Under the pieces are notes generated by a model. It saw nothing but the letters and a program-made list of their open reading frames with translations. It was not told where the DNA came from and searched no databases. DNA of 64,000 nt from Anaerolineaceae bacterium (GTDB lineage Bacteria; Chloroflexota; Anaerolineae; Anaerolineales; Anaerolineaceae), in assembly GCA_029265815.1 (NCBI GenBank), contig JAJUGU010000002.1, positions 1-64,000 of the forward strand, given 5' to 3'. This document shows, one piece after another, positions 20,101-28,497 of the stretch; position 1 is the stretch's first letter; each line of letters begins with the position of its first letter. Position numbers and translations under genes: made by a program.

Positions 20101-21920
20101 CTGGTCGTGAGGAGGTTGAAGATCAATTAAGTAATGATCGAAAAGTTTTAGAAACGCGGGCACCGACCACTTTTGAAGAATTTCATTACATCAATGGTGA
20201 AAAACATTATTATATTTCGTTCAAGTTTCCTCTCTGGAATGAAGACGGTACGATTAGTGAAATAGGCAGTATATCAACCGATATTACCGAACAGAAGAAA
20301 ATTGAAGAGAAAATTCAACTGCTTTCTTATGCCATTGACCAAAGCCCCGTTGGGGTTGTTCTGACGGATCTTCACGGCAATATCGAATATGCAAACAATT
20401 GGTTTCGAACCTATCTTGGTGACTTATCTACTGATTTTATAGGTCTAAATATTCTCCAATACACAAAGGATATGTTCACTAATGAAGATCTGGATGAAAT
20501 TGAGCAGACGATCAAGCGCGGTGAGCAGTGGCGTGGGGAATTTCAGAATCAAAGGGCAGATGGTGAGACCTTCTGGTCATCCTTATCGATTTCGCCAGTC
20601 ATGGATGAACATCAGAACATTACCCATTTACTAGGAATCATTGAGGATGTGACTGCTCGAAAAGAAGCTGAATTAAAACTAATCCAACTCAATGCAGAAC
20701 TTGAGGACAGGGTAAAGCAGCGTACTGAGGAACTACATTCGGCAAACCTCTCCCTTGAAAAAGCTTCTAAACTAAAAGATGAATTCCTGGCGAGTATGAG
20801 CCATGAATTGCGAACGCCTCTTACCGGGGTGCTGGGCCTTTCTGAAGCGTTGCAAAAGGGAATTTATGGTCCGTTAAACGACAAGCAACTGAATATCCTT
20901 TTCACCATTGAGGAAGGCGGCCGGCATTTATTGAACCTTATTAATGACATCCTTGATCTTTCTAAGATTGAGGCTGGAAAAACTGAGTTGCAATATAGTC
21001 TGGCAGATGCATCAGAGATTTGCCAGTCAAGTTTACGCATGGTCAAGCAGATTGCAGTAACCAGGAACCAGACGCTGACTTTCACACAAAGTCAACCGGA
21101 TTTATTGATTTATGTAGATCCTCGGCGTATCAAACAAATTTTGGTCAACCTTCTGGGGAATGCGGTAAAGTTCACTCCAGAAAATGGAAATATTGGTCTG
21201 GAAGTCTCTGCAGATGAAGAAAAGGATTTAGTGAATTTCACGGTTTGGGACAGTGGGATCGGTATTGAAGAAAAGAATATTGATAAACTCTTCCAGCCCT
21301 TCATTCAATTAGACAGCAGCCTTTCGCGAAGTTATACGGGTACAGGTCTGGGGCTCTCTCTGGTGAAACGGTTGACTGAGCTGCATGGAGGGACTGTAAC
21401 GGTAATCAGTAAGCCTGGTAAAGGCAGCCGGTTTATCGTTTCAATTCCCTGGAAGCGGCAAAAAATCACAGAGATTACCACATCTGTAAATAAGGCTGGC
21501 ACGCTTTCGGGGTATCCATCTGTAAAAAGGGGGACACGGCCTGACCTGGGTACCATCTTGCTGGTGGACGACAATGAAGTCAACAACGCGATGCTTTCTG
21601 ACTTTTTGACGTTCCAGGGTTACAGGGTGATCACAGCCATGGATGGGAAGAAGGGATTGGAACTGGCTGTGCAAGAAGCACCTAAGATCATCTTGATGGA
21701 CATTCAGATGCCAGAAATTGATGGATTGGAAGTTATTCGGCTGATTCGAAAAATGCCATCGGAGCGCTCAAAAATTCCAATCATTGCTTTAACGGCAATG
21801 GCAATGGATGAGGACCGCCAACGCTGTCTGGATGCAGGAGCTGATGATTACATTAGCAAACCTGTTAACCTCATGGGATTATTGTCTTCAATAAAGAGAT
21901 TATTGGAGGAAAAAACATGA
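17199..21920 (+). CDS. Giant hybrid histidine kinase: REC-PAS(3)-GAF(2)-PAS(2)-HisKA-HATPase-REC
   Basis: A 1573-residue soluble hybrid kinase, no membrane segment. Order: receiver (~5-120, Asp 56 in LIDLRLEDISG), PAS (~130-250), PAS (~255-375), a divergent PAS (~380-530), GAF (~550-710), GAF (~730-900), PAS (~915-1040), PAS (~1045-1165), coiled coil, HisKA with His 1202 (MSHELRTPLTG), HATPase_c (NLLGNAVKFTPENG, DSGIGIEEKN, GTGLGLSLVKRL), and a C-terminal receiver (~1450-1570, Asp 1501 in LMDIQMPEIDG). The N-terminal receiver suggests it is itself a target of phosphotransfer. The ATG follows AGAGGAAAG. Its stop overlaps the next start (ATGA). Confidence 0.9.
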   Translation: MIGNKIRTMLVDDDKNLLTSMFDILEFKGFEVFRFTKGKEALSLIDNQAVDVALIDLRLEDISGLDLIVEIKQRSPNTECILLTGYASQNSAIDAIRYGAFGYFQKPFDIDQVILSIQQAGQKCQAAEALAASERRLRALIENGRDNIILLTREGKVFWCSPSLSIVWGYPEEEIYGRDFLEKIHPDDHEMLKQSFANLINEPNARSDRQYRVRRADGEWRWVEATAVNLLEDSSVGGIVINFRDITEQKKINDRLWLQGSALEAAANAIVIADREGNIINVNPAFENLTGYSSAEAVGKNPRLLKSGEQDQTFYENLWNTILSGKVWHSELVNKKKDGTKYTEEMTITPLLDEGGNVEYFIAIKQDISERRRIEKVLLNSEVRYRSFFEESPVAIMEEDFSEVKSRLDQLRKRGVKDIWRYCKQHPNIIHEFSQLVKIIDANKAATKIYGIENKEALKTNLTEYLTDESAFGFVETLENLLEKKINFSYETVNKTIDGRQINIIIYLSIVPGYEEDLSKVLVSIIDITDLKKAEEELRRKNLMQEKVVALGRELAALLDISAIYRTAESYIKSMVDCPDFAIFLCDASQKNLIPAYLSTEGKTIDPSLCSPIHYEIGFPECGYSEAIESKSPVIVTNLSAESQLTIWTSINKDGLRKSIIDIPILAEDRVLGLIELQSAFENAYSKEVGDWLSVVASQIGLSIQNARLHDDILLELAERKKAEKEVRQNLAELELLYKNALAVNQMLDPEEIAQSMIKLFTRYFSANYAMIRLRERGTDNLRLVAFHVPGLSDSEREKVKTLLSTRINKVGDGMSGWAIKTGQSVRVPDVSQDDRYIHILPGIRSGVYVPIKTGEEVLGSLAVESEMLNDFNERDERLFTTIANQAAVAFENAYLYSKVQKELEERKLTEEALRVSQERLQSILDNTNALIYIKNLEGRYTLVNHAMCQSFLLSEEEMIGKSAYDLAGREEVEDQLSNDRKVLETRAPTTFEEFHYINGEKHYYISFKFPLWNEDGTISEIGSISTDITEQKKIEEKIQLLSYAIDQSPVGVVLTDLHGNIEYANNWFRTYLGDLSTDFIGLNILQYTKDMFTNEDLDEIEQTIKRGEQWRGEFQNQRADGETFWSSLSISPVMDEHQNITHLLGIIEDVTARKEAELKLIQLNAELEDRVKQRTEELHSANLSLEKASKLKDEFLASMSHELRTPLTGVLGLSEALQKGIYGPLNDKQLNILFTIEEGGRHLLNLINDILDLSKIEAGKTELQYSLADASEICQSSLRMVKQIAVTRNQTLTFTQSQPDLLIYVDPRRIKQILVNLLGNAVKFTPENGNIGLEVSADEEKDLVNFTVWDSGIGIEEKNIDKLFQPFIQLDSSLSRSYTGTGLGLSLVKRLTELHGGTVTVISKPGKGSRFIVSIPWKRQKITEITTSVNKAGTLSGYPSVKRGTRPDLGTILLVDDNEVNNAMLSDFLTFQGYRVITAMDGKKGLELAVQEAPKIILMDIQMPEIDGLEVIRLIRKMPSERSKIPIIALTAMAMDEDRQRCLDAGADDYISKPVNLMGLLSSIKRLLEEKT

Positions 21921-23008
21921 GCCAGCCACTTTTATTGATCATCGATGATGATGCCATCACTCGCGAGACTCTCACCGGGTTGCTGTCTGAGTCAGGGTAT
22001 TATATCAAATGTGCGTCTTCAGGAGCTGAAGGTCTTGAAATGGCCTCAAGGCTGAACCCAGACGTGGTCTTGCTGGATGTGATGATGCCGGTGATGGATG
22101 GCTTTGAGGTCTGTCGGCTTCTTCGCCGAGATCCCAAACTGGCAGAAATTCCGATCATCATGATCACTGCCCTGGATGACCAGGATTCTCGGCTGATGGG
22201 TTTGGAAGCTGGCGCTGATGATTTTCTTTCCAAGCCGTTTAACACAGTTGAACTTGAGATCAGGTTAAGAGGATTGAGACAGGTCGCCAGATATCGTCAT
22301 CTACGAGAGGAACGCGAAAAACTACAGGCTGCACATCATCTTTTACAGGAACAAAACGAAGAACTTCGAATGTTATCAGCAAAAGTAATCAGCGTGCAAG
22401 AAATAGAACGCCGACATCTGGCAATGGAATTGCATGATGAAATCGGCCAGCAGTTGACCGCATTAAAAATCCTTCTGATCAATCTCGTGAATTATCAAGG
22501 CGAAGAGTTACAGGCAGAACGGAAGAAAGCGATTAGCATAACAGAGCAGCTTCTGAATCAGGTCAGGGAATTAACACTCAATTTACGACCAACGATGCTC
22601 GATGACCTTGGGCTGATCGCGGCTCTGTACTGGTTCTTTAACAGGTTTACCCAACAGACAAGGATCAAAGTGATTCATAATATCGACCCCCTGGATGACC
22701 GGCGGTTTCCGGATGTTATCGAAACGACCATATTTCGAGTAATTCAGGAAGCGTTGACCAATATCGCGCGCCATGCCAGGGTGGATGAAGTGATGGTAAC
22801 GATGAATATTGAACCCCATCACTTGCGGCTCTCAATTGTGGATTCTGGAAAAGGATTTAATCTTCATCAGGTCTCTCCAGGTAGCTCAACCGGAATTTCA
22901 TCTATGCGTGAACGTGTTACCCTGGCGGGAGGAAAATTTAACATTCAATCAACTCCTGGGGAAGGCACTATAATAGAGGCAGAATTTTCTCTGCCAGAGA
23001 TGGAGTAA
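21917..23008 (+). CDS. Receiver-linked NarL-system sensor kinase (REC-HisKA_3-HATPase)
   Basis: A 363-residue cytosolic kinase. Residues 1-120 are a receiver (DDDAIT, Asp 54 in LLDVMMPVMDG, Lys in LSKPF). A coiled coil follows, then a HisKA_3 dimerisation domain with His 173 (MELHDEIGQQL), the type that phosphorylates NarL/LuxR-family regulators, and HATPase_c (EALTNIARHA, DSGKGF, GISSMRERV). Its start overlaps the stop of the giant hybrid kinase by 4 bases and it lies 3 bases before a NarL-type regulator, which is therefore its probable partner. The receiver makes the kinase switchable by the upstream sensors. Confidence 0.92.
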   Translation: MSQPLLLIIDDDAITRETLTGLLSESGYYIKCASSGAEGLEMASRLNPDVVLLDVMMPVMDGFEVCRLLRRDPKLAEIPIIMITALDDQDSRLMGLEAGADDFLSKPFNTVELEIRLRGLRQVARYRHLREEREKLQAAHHLLQEQNEELRMLSAKVISVQEIERRHLAMELHDEIGQQLTALKILLINLVNYQGEELQAERKKAISITEQLLNQVRELTLNLRPTMLDDLGLIAALYWFFNRFTQQTRIKVIHNIDPLDDRRFPDVIETTIFRVIQEALTNIARHARVDEVMVTMNIEPHHLRLSIVDSGKGFNLHQVSPGSSTGISSMRERVTLAGGKFNIQSTPGEGTIIEAEFSLPEME

Positions 23009-23011
23009 AAG

Positions 23012-23656
23012 ATGCCTGTAACAGTTCTTCTCGCAGATGATCATAAGCTTGTTCGTCAGGGAATTAAATCCATGCTTCAAGCCCAAAAAGATATTTTGGT
23101 GATTGGCGAAGCCTCAGATGGTGTGGAAGCGCTAAAACTTGTGGCTGATCTCAAACCAGATGTTGTCTTGATGGATGTGATGATGCCCAATCTAAATGGG
23201 ATCGAGGCGGCTTTTCAAATTCGCCAGCAAGGGCTTAAAACACGGGTCGTTTTTCTGTCGATGCATGCGAATGCTGGCTATGCGGTTCGCGCACTGCATA
23301 ACGGAGCCCTTGGGTACGTGATCAAAGACGCTGATTTCTCTGAAATTGTGGATGCCATTCACAACGCCATCGAAGGAAAGCGCTATTTAAGTAAAGCTAT
23401 TTCGGATGAGGTCCTCGAAATGCTTCTATCTGGCGAGGGTGAAAAGAATGGCTCACTGGAAAGCCTCAGCCCCCGCGAGCGTCAGGTTTTACAGATGATT
23501 GCAGAAGGAAATACCAATCTGGCCATTGCAGAGAAACTATCTCTCAGTGTTCGTACGGTTGAATCGCATCGCGCACGTGTTATGTCTAAGTTGCGTATCA
23601 GTTCACAGGCTGAACTGGTCCGTTTTGCCATTCAACAGGGATTAATTGATGCGTAA
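23012..23656 (+). CDS. NarL/FixJ-family response regulator (REC-LuxR HTH)
   Basis: A 214-residue DNA-binding regulator: receiver with DDHK, Asp 55 (LMDVMMPNLNG) and Lys in VIKDA, then a GerE/LuxR helix-turn-helix (~145-205) with LSPRERQVLQMIAEG and VRTVESHRARVMSKL. It is the only DNA-binding output protein in this signalling island. It follows the HisKA_3 kinase after 3 bases, so the two form a typical NarL-type pair. Targets cannot be read here. Confidence 0.93.
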   Translation: MPVTVLLADDHKLVRQGIKSMLQAQKDILVIGEASDGVEALKLVADLKPDVVLMDVMMPNLNGIEAAFQIRQQGLKTRVVFLSMHANAGYAVRALHNGALGYVIKDADFSEIVDAIHNAIEGKRYLSKAISDEVLEMLLSGEGEKNGSLESLSPRERQVLQMIAEGNTNLAIAEKLSLSVRTVESHRARVMSKLRISSQAELVRFAIQQGLIDA

Positions 23657-23819
23657 TTATCCGTAGTAGTCGCAGCGAAATTTCGTAAATGTGTATCAAT
23701 CATTTTAGTATCGGTACGATTTTGTTCAGCAAGACTTTTCTTTACAATTGTCCTATGGGAATTATGGTTGTTGCTTTTTGCATCAATATTAACTTATTAT
23801 CATGTAATAAGGGGGAGAT

Positions 23820-24830
23820 GTGAACGAAGACACATCGGTTATTTTGAACCAGGCGGCGAAAATTCTGATCATTGATGACGAACCGATTGTTCGCTTGACA
23901 CTCGATGGTCTCTTGAGACAGGATAATGTTCAACTTTTGTTTGCTGAGAATGGGATGAAGGGGTTGGCCATGGCTCAGCATTTCATGCCGGATGCCATTT
24001 TACTGGATTTAATGATGCCAGATATGGATGGTTATGAAGTCTGTAGACGGATTAGGTCCAATGCAGAGCTCGCTGAAGTGCCGGTGATCATGATCACAGC
24101 CCTGGATAACCGTGAAGCACGGCTTTCAGGGTTGGAAGCCGGAGCTGATGATTTCTTGACCAAACCGTTTGACAGCATGGAAATCCAGATTCGGATCAAG
24201 AATATTCTGCGCATGAATCGTTTCAGGCATATCATGGATCAGCGAGACCGGTTAACCAAAATCAATTCGGAGCTTGTTACAGCATATGATAAGACGATAG
24301 AGGGATGGTCGTTGGCTCTCGACTTACGTGACCGTGAGACTGAAGGTCATACGATAAGAGTAACAGAGACTACGATGGAAATGGCGCGTTTGCTTGGTAT
24401 TCAGGACAATGAATTAGTCCATATCCGTCGTGGAGCACTCTTACATGATATTGGAAAATTAGGGATTCCAGATTCAATCTTGTTAAAACCAGGAAGTCTA
24501 ACCGAAGAAGAATGGAAGATCATGCGCCTTCATCCTGTGTATGCTTTTGAATGGTTATCTGAAATTAAATATCTGGAATCGGCCATCGAAATCCCTTATT
24601 GTCACCATGAACGTTGGAATGGAAGCGGTTATCCGCGGCATTTACGAGGAGAAGAGATTCCTCTTTCAGCGCGAATATTTGCTATTGTTGATGTCTGGGA
24701 TGCCCTGCGTTCTGAAAGGCCATATCGGAAGGCTATGCCAGAAGATAAAGTTAGAGCGTATATCGCAGCTCAACGAGGGATTGAATTCGATCCGCGTCTG
24801 GTCGATCTCTTTCTCGAACACATCCATTAA
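23820..24830 (+). CDS. Response regulator with HD-GYP domain (c-di-GMP phosphodiesterase)
   Basis: A 336-residue protein: receiver (~10-130, DDEP, Asp 63 in LLDLMMPDMDG, Lys in LTKPF), coiled linker, and HD-GYP domain (~165-336) with the metal pair His 209-Asp 210 in LLHDIGKLGIPD, HHERWNGSGYP and the GYP-region segment LSARIFAIVDVWDAL. HD-GYP proteins hydrolyse c-di-GMP, so this is probably an output of the island. The likely start is GTG 23820, after AAGGGGG; an ATG two bases earlier is followed at once by a stop in its frame. It has a 163-base gap from the NarL-type gene and could have its own promoter. Confidence 0.9.
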   Translation: MNEDTSVILNQAAKILIIDDEPIVRLTLDGLLRQDNVQLLFAENGMKGLAMAQHFMPDAILLDLMMPDMDGYEVCRRIRSNAELAEVPVIMITALDNREARLSGLEAGADDFLTKPFDSMEIQIRIKNILRMNRFRHIMDQRDRLTKINSELVTAYDKTIEGWSLALDLRDRETEGHTIRVTETTMEMARLLGIQDNELVHIRRGALLHDIGKLGIPDSILLKPGSLTEEEWKIMRLHPVYAFEWLSEIKYLESAIEIPYCHHERWNGSGYPRHLRGEEIPLSARIFAIVDVWDALRSERPYRKAMPEDKVRAYIAAQRGIEFDPRLVDLFLEHIH

Positions 24831-24914
24831 TAAAAATTAATTTGACCTGAGATACTTGCTCTGTTCACTGGCTCGAAGTTATTTGTGTTCGAAAAAAATG
24901 AATCAGTAATTTTC

Positions 24915-24943
24915 TTGACATTCACTCCATCACGTCCTATACT
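24915..24943 (+). promoter_or_regulatory. Strong sigma-70 promoter of the thiamine operon
   Basis: Perfect TTGACA at 24915-24920, a 17-base spacer and TATACT at 24938-24943. Start near 24950 coincides with the first helix of the TPP aptamer. Confidence 0.88.
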
Positions 24944-24948
24944 ACGAA

Positions 24949-25087
24949 TACAAAAGTGAACGGGGAGCCTGGCGCACCAGGCTGAGAGTAGGGAAGTCGC
25001 CCTAGACCCGCATAACCTGATCCGGATAATGCCGGCGGAGGGATTGTAAACTTGAGTGACACCCTCCCTGGCGGAGGGTTTTTTTTG
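24949..25087 (+). promoter_or_regulatory. TPP riboswitch (THI element) with terminator
   Basis: The aptamer (24949-25048) carries the conserved TPP-sensing cores GGGGAGCC (24962-24969), GGCTGAGAG (from 24980), ACCCG, AACCTGATC (25014-25022) and GGATAATGCCGGCGGAGGGA (from 25024). A closing P1 helix can form from TACAA 24949-24953 and TTGTA 25044-25048. The expression platform is terminator ACCCTCC (25061-25067) / GGAGGGT (25073-25079) plus eight T. GGAGGG at 25037-25042, in the aptamer's 3' side, can pair with CCCTCC of the terminator and act as antiterminator when TPP is low. The 3' arm of the terminator (GGAGG, 25073-25077) is also the only plausible ribosome site for the ATG at 25088, so translation could be blocked by the same hairpin. 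Confidence 0.96.
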
Positions 25088-25741
25088 ATGACAAAACATG
25101 CAGTGATCTTTGCCAATGGAGAAATGCACATTCCAGAAGCCGTTCGGAAAATTGCCCAGACTGCCGATTTGAAAATTGCTGCTGACGGCGGATTCTTCTA
25201 CCTGCAGCAACTTGAAATGATGCCTGATTTGTTGATCGGTGATCTGGATTCGGTGACAGCAGAACAGGTATCGCTGGCTGAAGCTGCCGGTTGCAGGGTA
25301 AGAAGTTATCCGGTCGATAAGGATGAGACGGACCTTGAGCTGGCTTTGCTGGCTGCGGCGGAATGGGGTTGTGACAAGATCACGGTTGCGTGTGCCCTTG
25401 GCGGCCGCTTGGATCAAATGCTGGCGAACATCCATCTTTTATGCTTGCCACAGTTAGCTGATATTGATTTGCGTATAGATGATGGAAAAGTCGAAGTTTT
25501 TCTCATTCGGAATCAAGCAGAAATCTTAGGAGATCAAGGTGACCTGTTATCACTACTGCCACTTACCCCTGTGGTGTGCGGCATCACTACAACAGATCTT
25601 AAATACCCCCTGATTGGGGAGACTTTAGTTTTTCATCAAAGCAGAGGGATCAGCAATGTCATGCTTAAGAGCAAAGCCCTGGTTGAAATTCAATCTGGTT
25701 TGTTACTCTGTATTCACGATCGAAAAGAGGTGTTGATATGA
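25088..25741 (+). CDS. thiN: Thiamine pyrophosphokinase
   Basis: A 217-residue cytosolic enzyme that transfers pyrophosphate from ATP to thiamine, making TPP. Motifs: AADGGFFYL near residue 31 and LLIGDLDSV (metal/ATP site), then DKDETDLELALLAA near residue 80 (Asp/Asp), and GGRLDQMLAN; the C-terminal beta domain binds thiamine. ATG 25088 comes directly after the riboswitch terminator; a longer frame beginning inside the terminator is ruled out. It is first of four genes and its stop overlaps the next ATG (ATGA). With no biosynthetic thi gene here, the operon serves salvage. Confidence 0.94.
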   Translation: MTKHAVIFANGEMHIPEAVRKIAQTADLKIAADGGFFYLQQLEMMPDLLIGDLDSVTAEQVSLAEAAGCRVRSYPVDKDETDLELALLAAAEWGCDKITVACALGGRLDQMLANIHLLCLPQLADIDLRIDDGKVEVFLIRNQAEILGDQGDLLSLLPLTPVVCGITTTDLKYPLIGETLVFHQSRGISNVMLKSKALVEIQSGLLLCIHDRKEVLI

Positions 25742-26796
25742 AAAAGAGATTTTTGTTTCTTGCACTGGTTCTACTGTCACTAGTTTCCTGCTCACCACAG
25801 TCGAGCCAATCAACTCTAACCGTGATGACGCACGATTCATTTGCAGTTTCTGAAGATGTGGTGAAGGCTTTTGAAACTCAAAACAAAGTCAGCCTGGTTT
25901 TCTTAAAATCAGGTGATACCGGGACGATGTTAAATCGGGCAGTGTTAACAAAAGATTCGCCCCAGGCTGATGTTCTTTATGGGGTTGATAATACTTTTCT
26001 CTCACGTGCCATTGAAGAATACATCTTCGAGCCGTATACCTCACCTTTGCTTGTAAATGTGAGTGAGGATTTTAAAGAGAATCTCGCCGGTAAGGTGACA
26101 CCGATCAATTTCGGCGATGTTTGCATCAATTATGATAGACAGTTCTTCTCAAGTCACAATCTTGCAATCCCCCAAACACTGGATGATCTGTTGAAATCAG
26201 AGTATGGCACTTCTGAATCTGGAGCCCCGCTGCTGGTTGTGGAAAATCCTGCTACATCTTCGCCTGGGCTGGCGTTCTTGCTGGCTACCATCGCTGAATA
26301 TGGTGAAGAAGGGTATTTAGAGTTTTGGCGTGGGCTGAAAAACAACGGGGTGGTCGTCGTAAATGACTGGGACACGGCGTATTACACAAACTTTTCCGCT
26401 TCATCAGGCAAAGGACTACAGCCGATGGTTGTTTCTTATGCCACAAGTCCTGCAGCCGAAGTGATCTATGCCAGCTCACCTCTTACCGAACCGCCGACAG
26501 CGTCGATCCTTGGAGTGAACACCTGTTTTCGGCAGGTTGAATATGCAGGAATTCTGAAGGGAACCAAAAATTTATCCATGGCTCAAAGATTCATTGATTT
26601 CATGCTGGATGTTCAATTTCAAGAAGATCTGCCGTTGCAAATGTTCATGTATCCAGTAAACCAGAATGCTTCCCTTCCGTCCGAATTTGAAAAGTATGCT
26701 CAAGCGGCAGATAATCCCGCGGTACTAGATCCGGCATTGATTTCAGAGAAGCGCGATCAGTGGATCAATGATTGGACCGAGGTGATGTTGCCTTGA
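25738..26796 (+). CDS. thiB: Thiamine ABC transporter substrate-binding lipoprotein
   Basis: A 352-residue lipoprotein (lipobox LVSC near residue 19) of the ThiB/TbpA group in the iron/thiamine-binding family. Characteristic parts are LTVMTHDSFAVSEDVVKAF near residue 30, KSGDTGTMLNRAVLTKDSPQ, ADVLYGVDNTFLSRA and GDVCINYDRQFF. It delivers thiamine or its phosphates to ThiP. Overlaps thiN at its start and thiP at its end, and is under the TPP riboswitch, which supports the substrate. Confidence 0.92.
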   Translation: MKKRFLFLALVLLSLVSCSPQSSQSTLTVMTHDSFAVSEDVVKAFETQNKVSLVFLKSGDTGTMLNRAVLTKDSPQADVLYGVDNTFLSRAIEEYIFEPYTSPLLVNVSEDFKENLAGKVTPINFGDVCINYDRQFFSSHNLAIPQTLDDLLKSEYGTSESGAPLLVVENPATSSPGLAFLLATIAEYGEEGYLEFWRGLKNNGVVVVNDWDTAYYTNFSASSGKGLQPMVVSYATSPAAEVIYASSPLTEPPTASILGVNTCFRQVEYAGILKGTKNLSMAQRFIDFMLDVQFQEDLPLQMFMYPVNQNASLPSEFEKYAQAADNPAVLDPALISEKRDQWINDWTEVMLP

Positions 26797-28487
26797 ACAG
26801 GATAGATTTAAGGGGGATCGGATTTAAAGATTCAGGAATAGCTTTGTGGTTATTCCCACTGTTGCTATTGCTGGTCTTTTTCTTTTTCCCTATGGGATCG
26901 ATCATGGCCGTTATGTTCTCACGGACGGATATTATCGATCTTGGGCAGATCTGGCACCCGTTGGGATTTACCGTTGGACAGGCGGTGCTTTCAACGATAC
27001 TCACTCTGGTTGCAGGTTTACCTGCGGCGTTCGTCTTCTCGCGTTTTAATTTTCCAGCTAAAGGATTCATGCGCACACTGACCATGCTTCCGTTTATCCT
27101 TCCCACAGTTGTGACAGCAGCGGGATTCAATGCATTGCTTGGGCCCCGTGGTTGGATAAACCTTGCTTTAATGGATTTGCTGGAAACCAGCATCCCGCCT
27201 GTCACTTTTTTAAATACATTCACTGCCATTCTGGTGGCTCACATTTTCTACAACATTGCCATTGTGATCAGGGTCGTCGGGAGCGCATGGGCTCAGCTCG
27301 ACCCACGGCTCGAAGAGAGTGCCCAGGTGTTGGGTGCATCACCATTACGAGGCTTACGAGAGGTAATTCTACCGCTGCTCAAACGCCCAATTTTGGTATC
27401 AGCGCTGCTCGTGTTCTTGTTCGATTTCACCAGCTTCGGTGTTGTGTTGATGTTGGGAGGTCCAGGTTTTGCCACTCTTGAGGTTTCGATCTATACCCAG
27501 GCGCTTTCACTGCTTAACCTGCGCATGGCAGGGATTCTGACGCTGCTTCAACTCACCTGTACGATTGGAATCACAATTTTTTATACAAAGGTGTCTTCGA
27601 ACCAGACGGTTCCCCTTTTTCCCAGGCTACAGGGTGAAGGGACTCATTTGCCGCGAACCTGGGTTCAAAAGGTCATTGTGTTGATCGTCATGCTCTTCCT
27701 CTTTCTGCTGCAAGTTTTACCCCTGTGTGCGCTCGCTGCCAGATCGATTTCTCGATTGGAGGCTGATCGCGGAGAGAGAGGAGAGGTGAAGACAGGGTTA
27801 ACGCTCGATTTCTATCAGGAATTGTTTATCAATCGTCAGCAAAGTTATTTTTACGTGCCCCCTGTTCGGGCGATGATTAACTCGCTTTTTTATGCAGGCG
27901 TAACCATGGTCATTTCTACAGCAGCGGGAACGATGCTGGCTTATGCATTTGTCAAAAAGCCCTGGATTAAACGCTGGCTCGATCCGCTCATCATGCTGCC
28001 CTTTGGGGCTTCGGCAGTGACACTTGGGCTGGGTTTTATAGTAGCCTTCAACCGCCCGCCTATCGAAGCAGGGTCTTTTCCAATGCTGGTGCCAATCGCA
28101 CACAGTTTGATCGCCATGCCCTTTGTAATGCGCACTGTGCATCCAGCCATAAGTTCCATTCCGGAGTCGCTGCGCCAATCAGCGGCGGTTCTGGGGGCTT
28201 CACCACGGCAGGTTTGGCGGCATGTCGAAATGCCAATTATTCGCCGGGCATTTATTGCCAGCGCAGTTTTTGCGTTTACGATATCACTTGGCGAATTTGG
28301 AGCAACTTCCTTCATTGCAAGCCCGAAAAACCCAACCCTGCCAGTAGCGATCTATCGCTACCTTTCACAGCCAGGTGCAATGAATTACGGGCAGGCGATG
28401 GCCATGGCGACGATTCTGATCGTTATCTGCGGAATCTCGGTCTGGCTTCTGGAGAAATTGCAAGGCGAGAAATATGCAGGAACATAA
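26793..28487 (+). CDS. thiP: Thiamine ABC transporter permease (fused two-domain)
   Basis: A 564-residue membrane protein with two fused 6-helix permease halves, as normal for ThiP. Two EAA loops for ATPase docking are visible: EESAQVLGASPLRGLREVI (first half, near residue 180) and RQSAAVLGASPRQVWRHVE (second half, near residue 470). The likely start is TTG 26793, overlapping the thiB stop (TTGA), with GAGGTGA 7 bases upstream; an in-frame TTG at 26772 would add seven residues. Part of the riboswitch operon. Confidence 0.92.
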   Translation: MNRIDLRGIGFKDSGIALWLFPLLLLLVFFFFPMGSIMAVMFSRTDIIDLGQIWHPLGFTVGQAVLSTILTLVAGLPAAFVFSRFNFPAKGFMRTLTMLPFILPTVVTAAGFNALLGPRGWINLALMDLLETSIPPVTFLNTFTAILVAHIFYNIAIVIRVVGSAWAQLDPRLEESAQVLGASPLRGLREVILPLLKRPILVSALLVFLFDFTSFGVVLMLGGPGFATLEVSIYTQALSLLNLRMAGILTLLQLTCTIGITIFYTKVSSNQTVPLFPRLQGEGTHLPRTWVQKVIVLIVMLFLFLLQVLPLCALAARSISRLEADRGERGEVKTGLTLDFYQELFINRQQSYFYVPPVRAMINSLFYAGVTMVISTAAGTMLAYAFVKKPWIKRWLDPLIMLPFGASAVTLGLGFIVAFNRPPIEAGSFPMLVPIAHSLIAMPFVMRTVHPAISSIPESLRQSAAVLGASPRQVWRHVEMPIIRRAFIASAVFAFTISLGEFGATSFIASPKNPTLPVAIYRYLSQPGAMNYGQAMAMATILIVICGISVWLLEKLQGEKYAGT

Positions 28488-28497
28488 GGGAAACAAA

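Noticed and set aside
24827-25435. Long minus-strand open frame (about 200 codons) opposite the TPP riboswitch and thiN
   Set aside because: It runs antisense through the riboswitch and the thiN active-site motifs, has no ribosome site and no recognisable motif; it is a reading-frame shadow.
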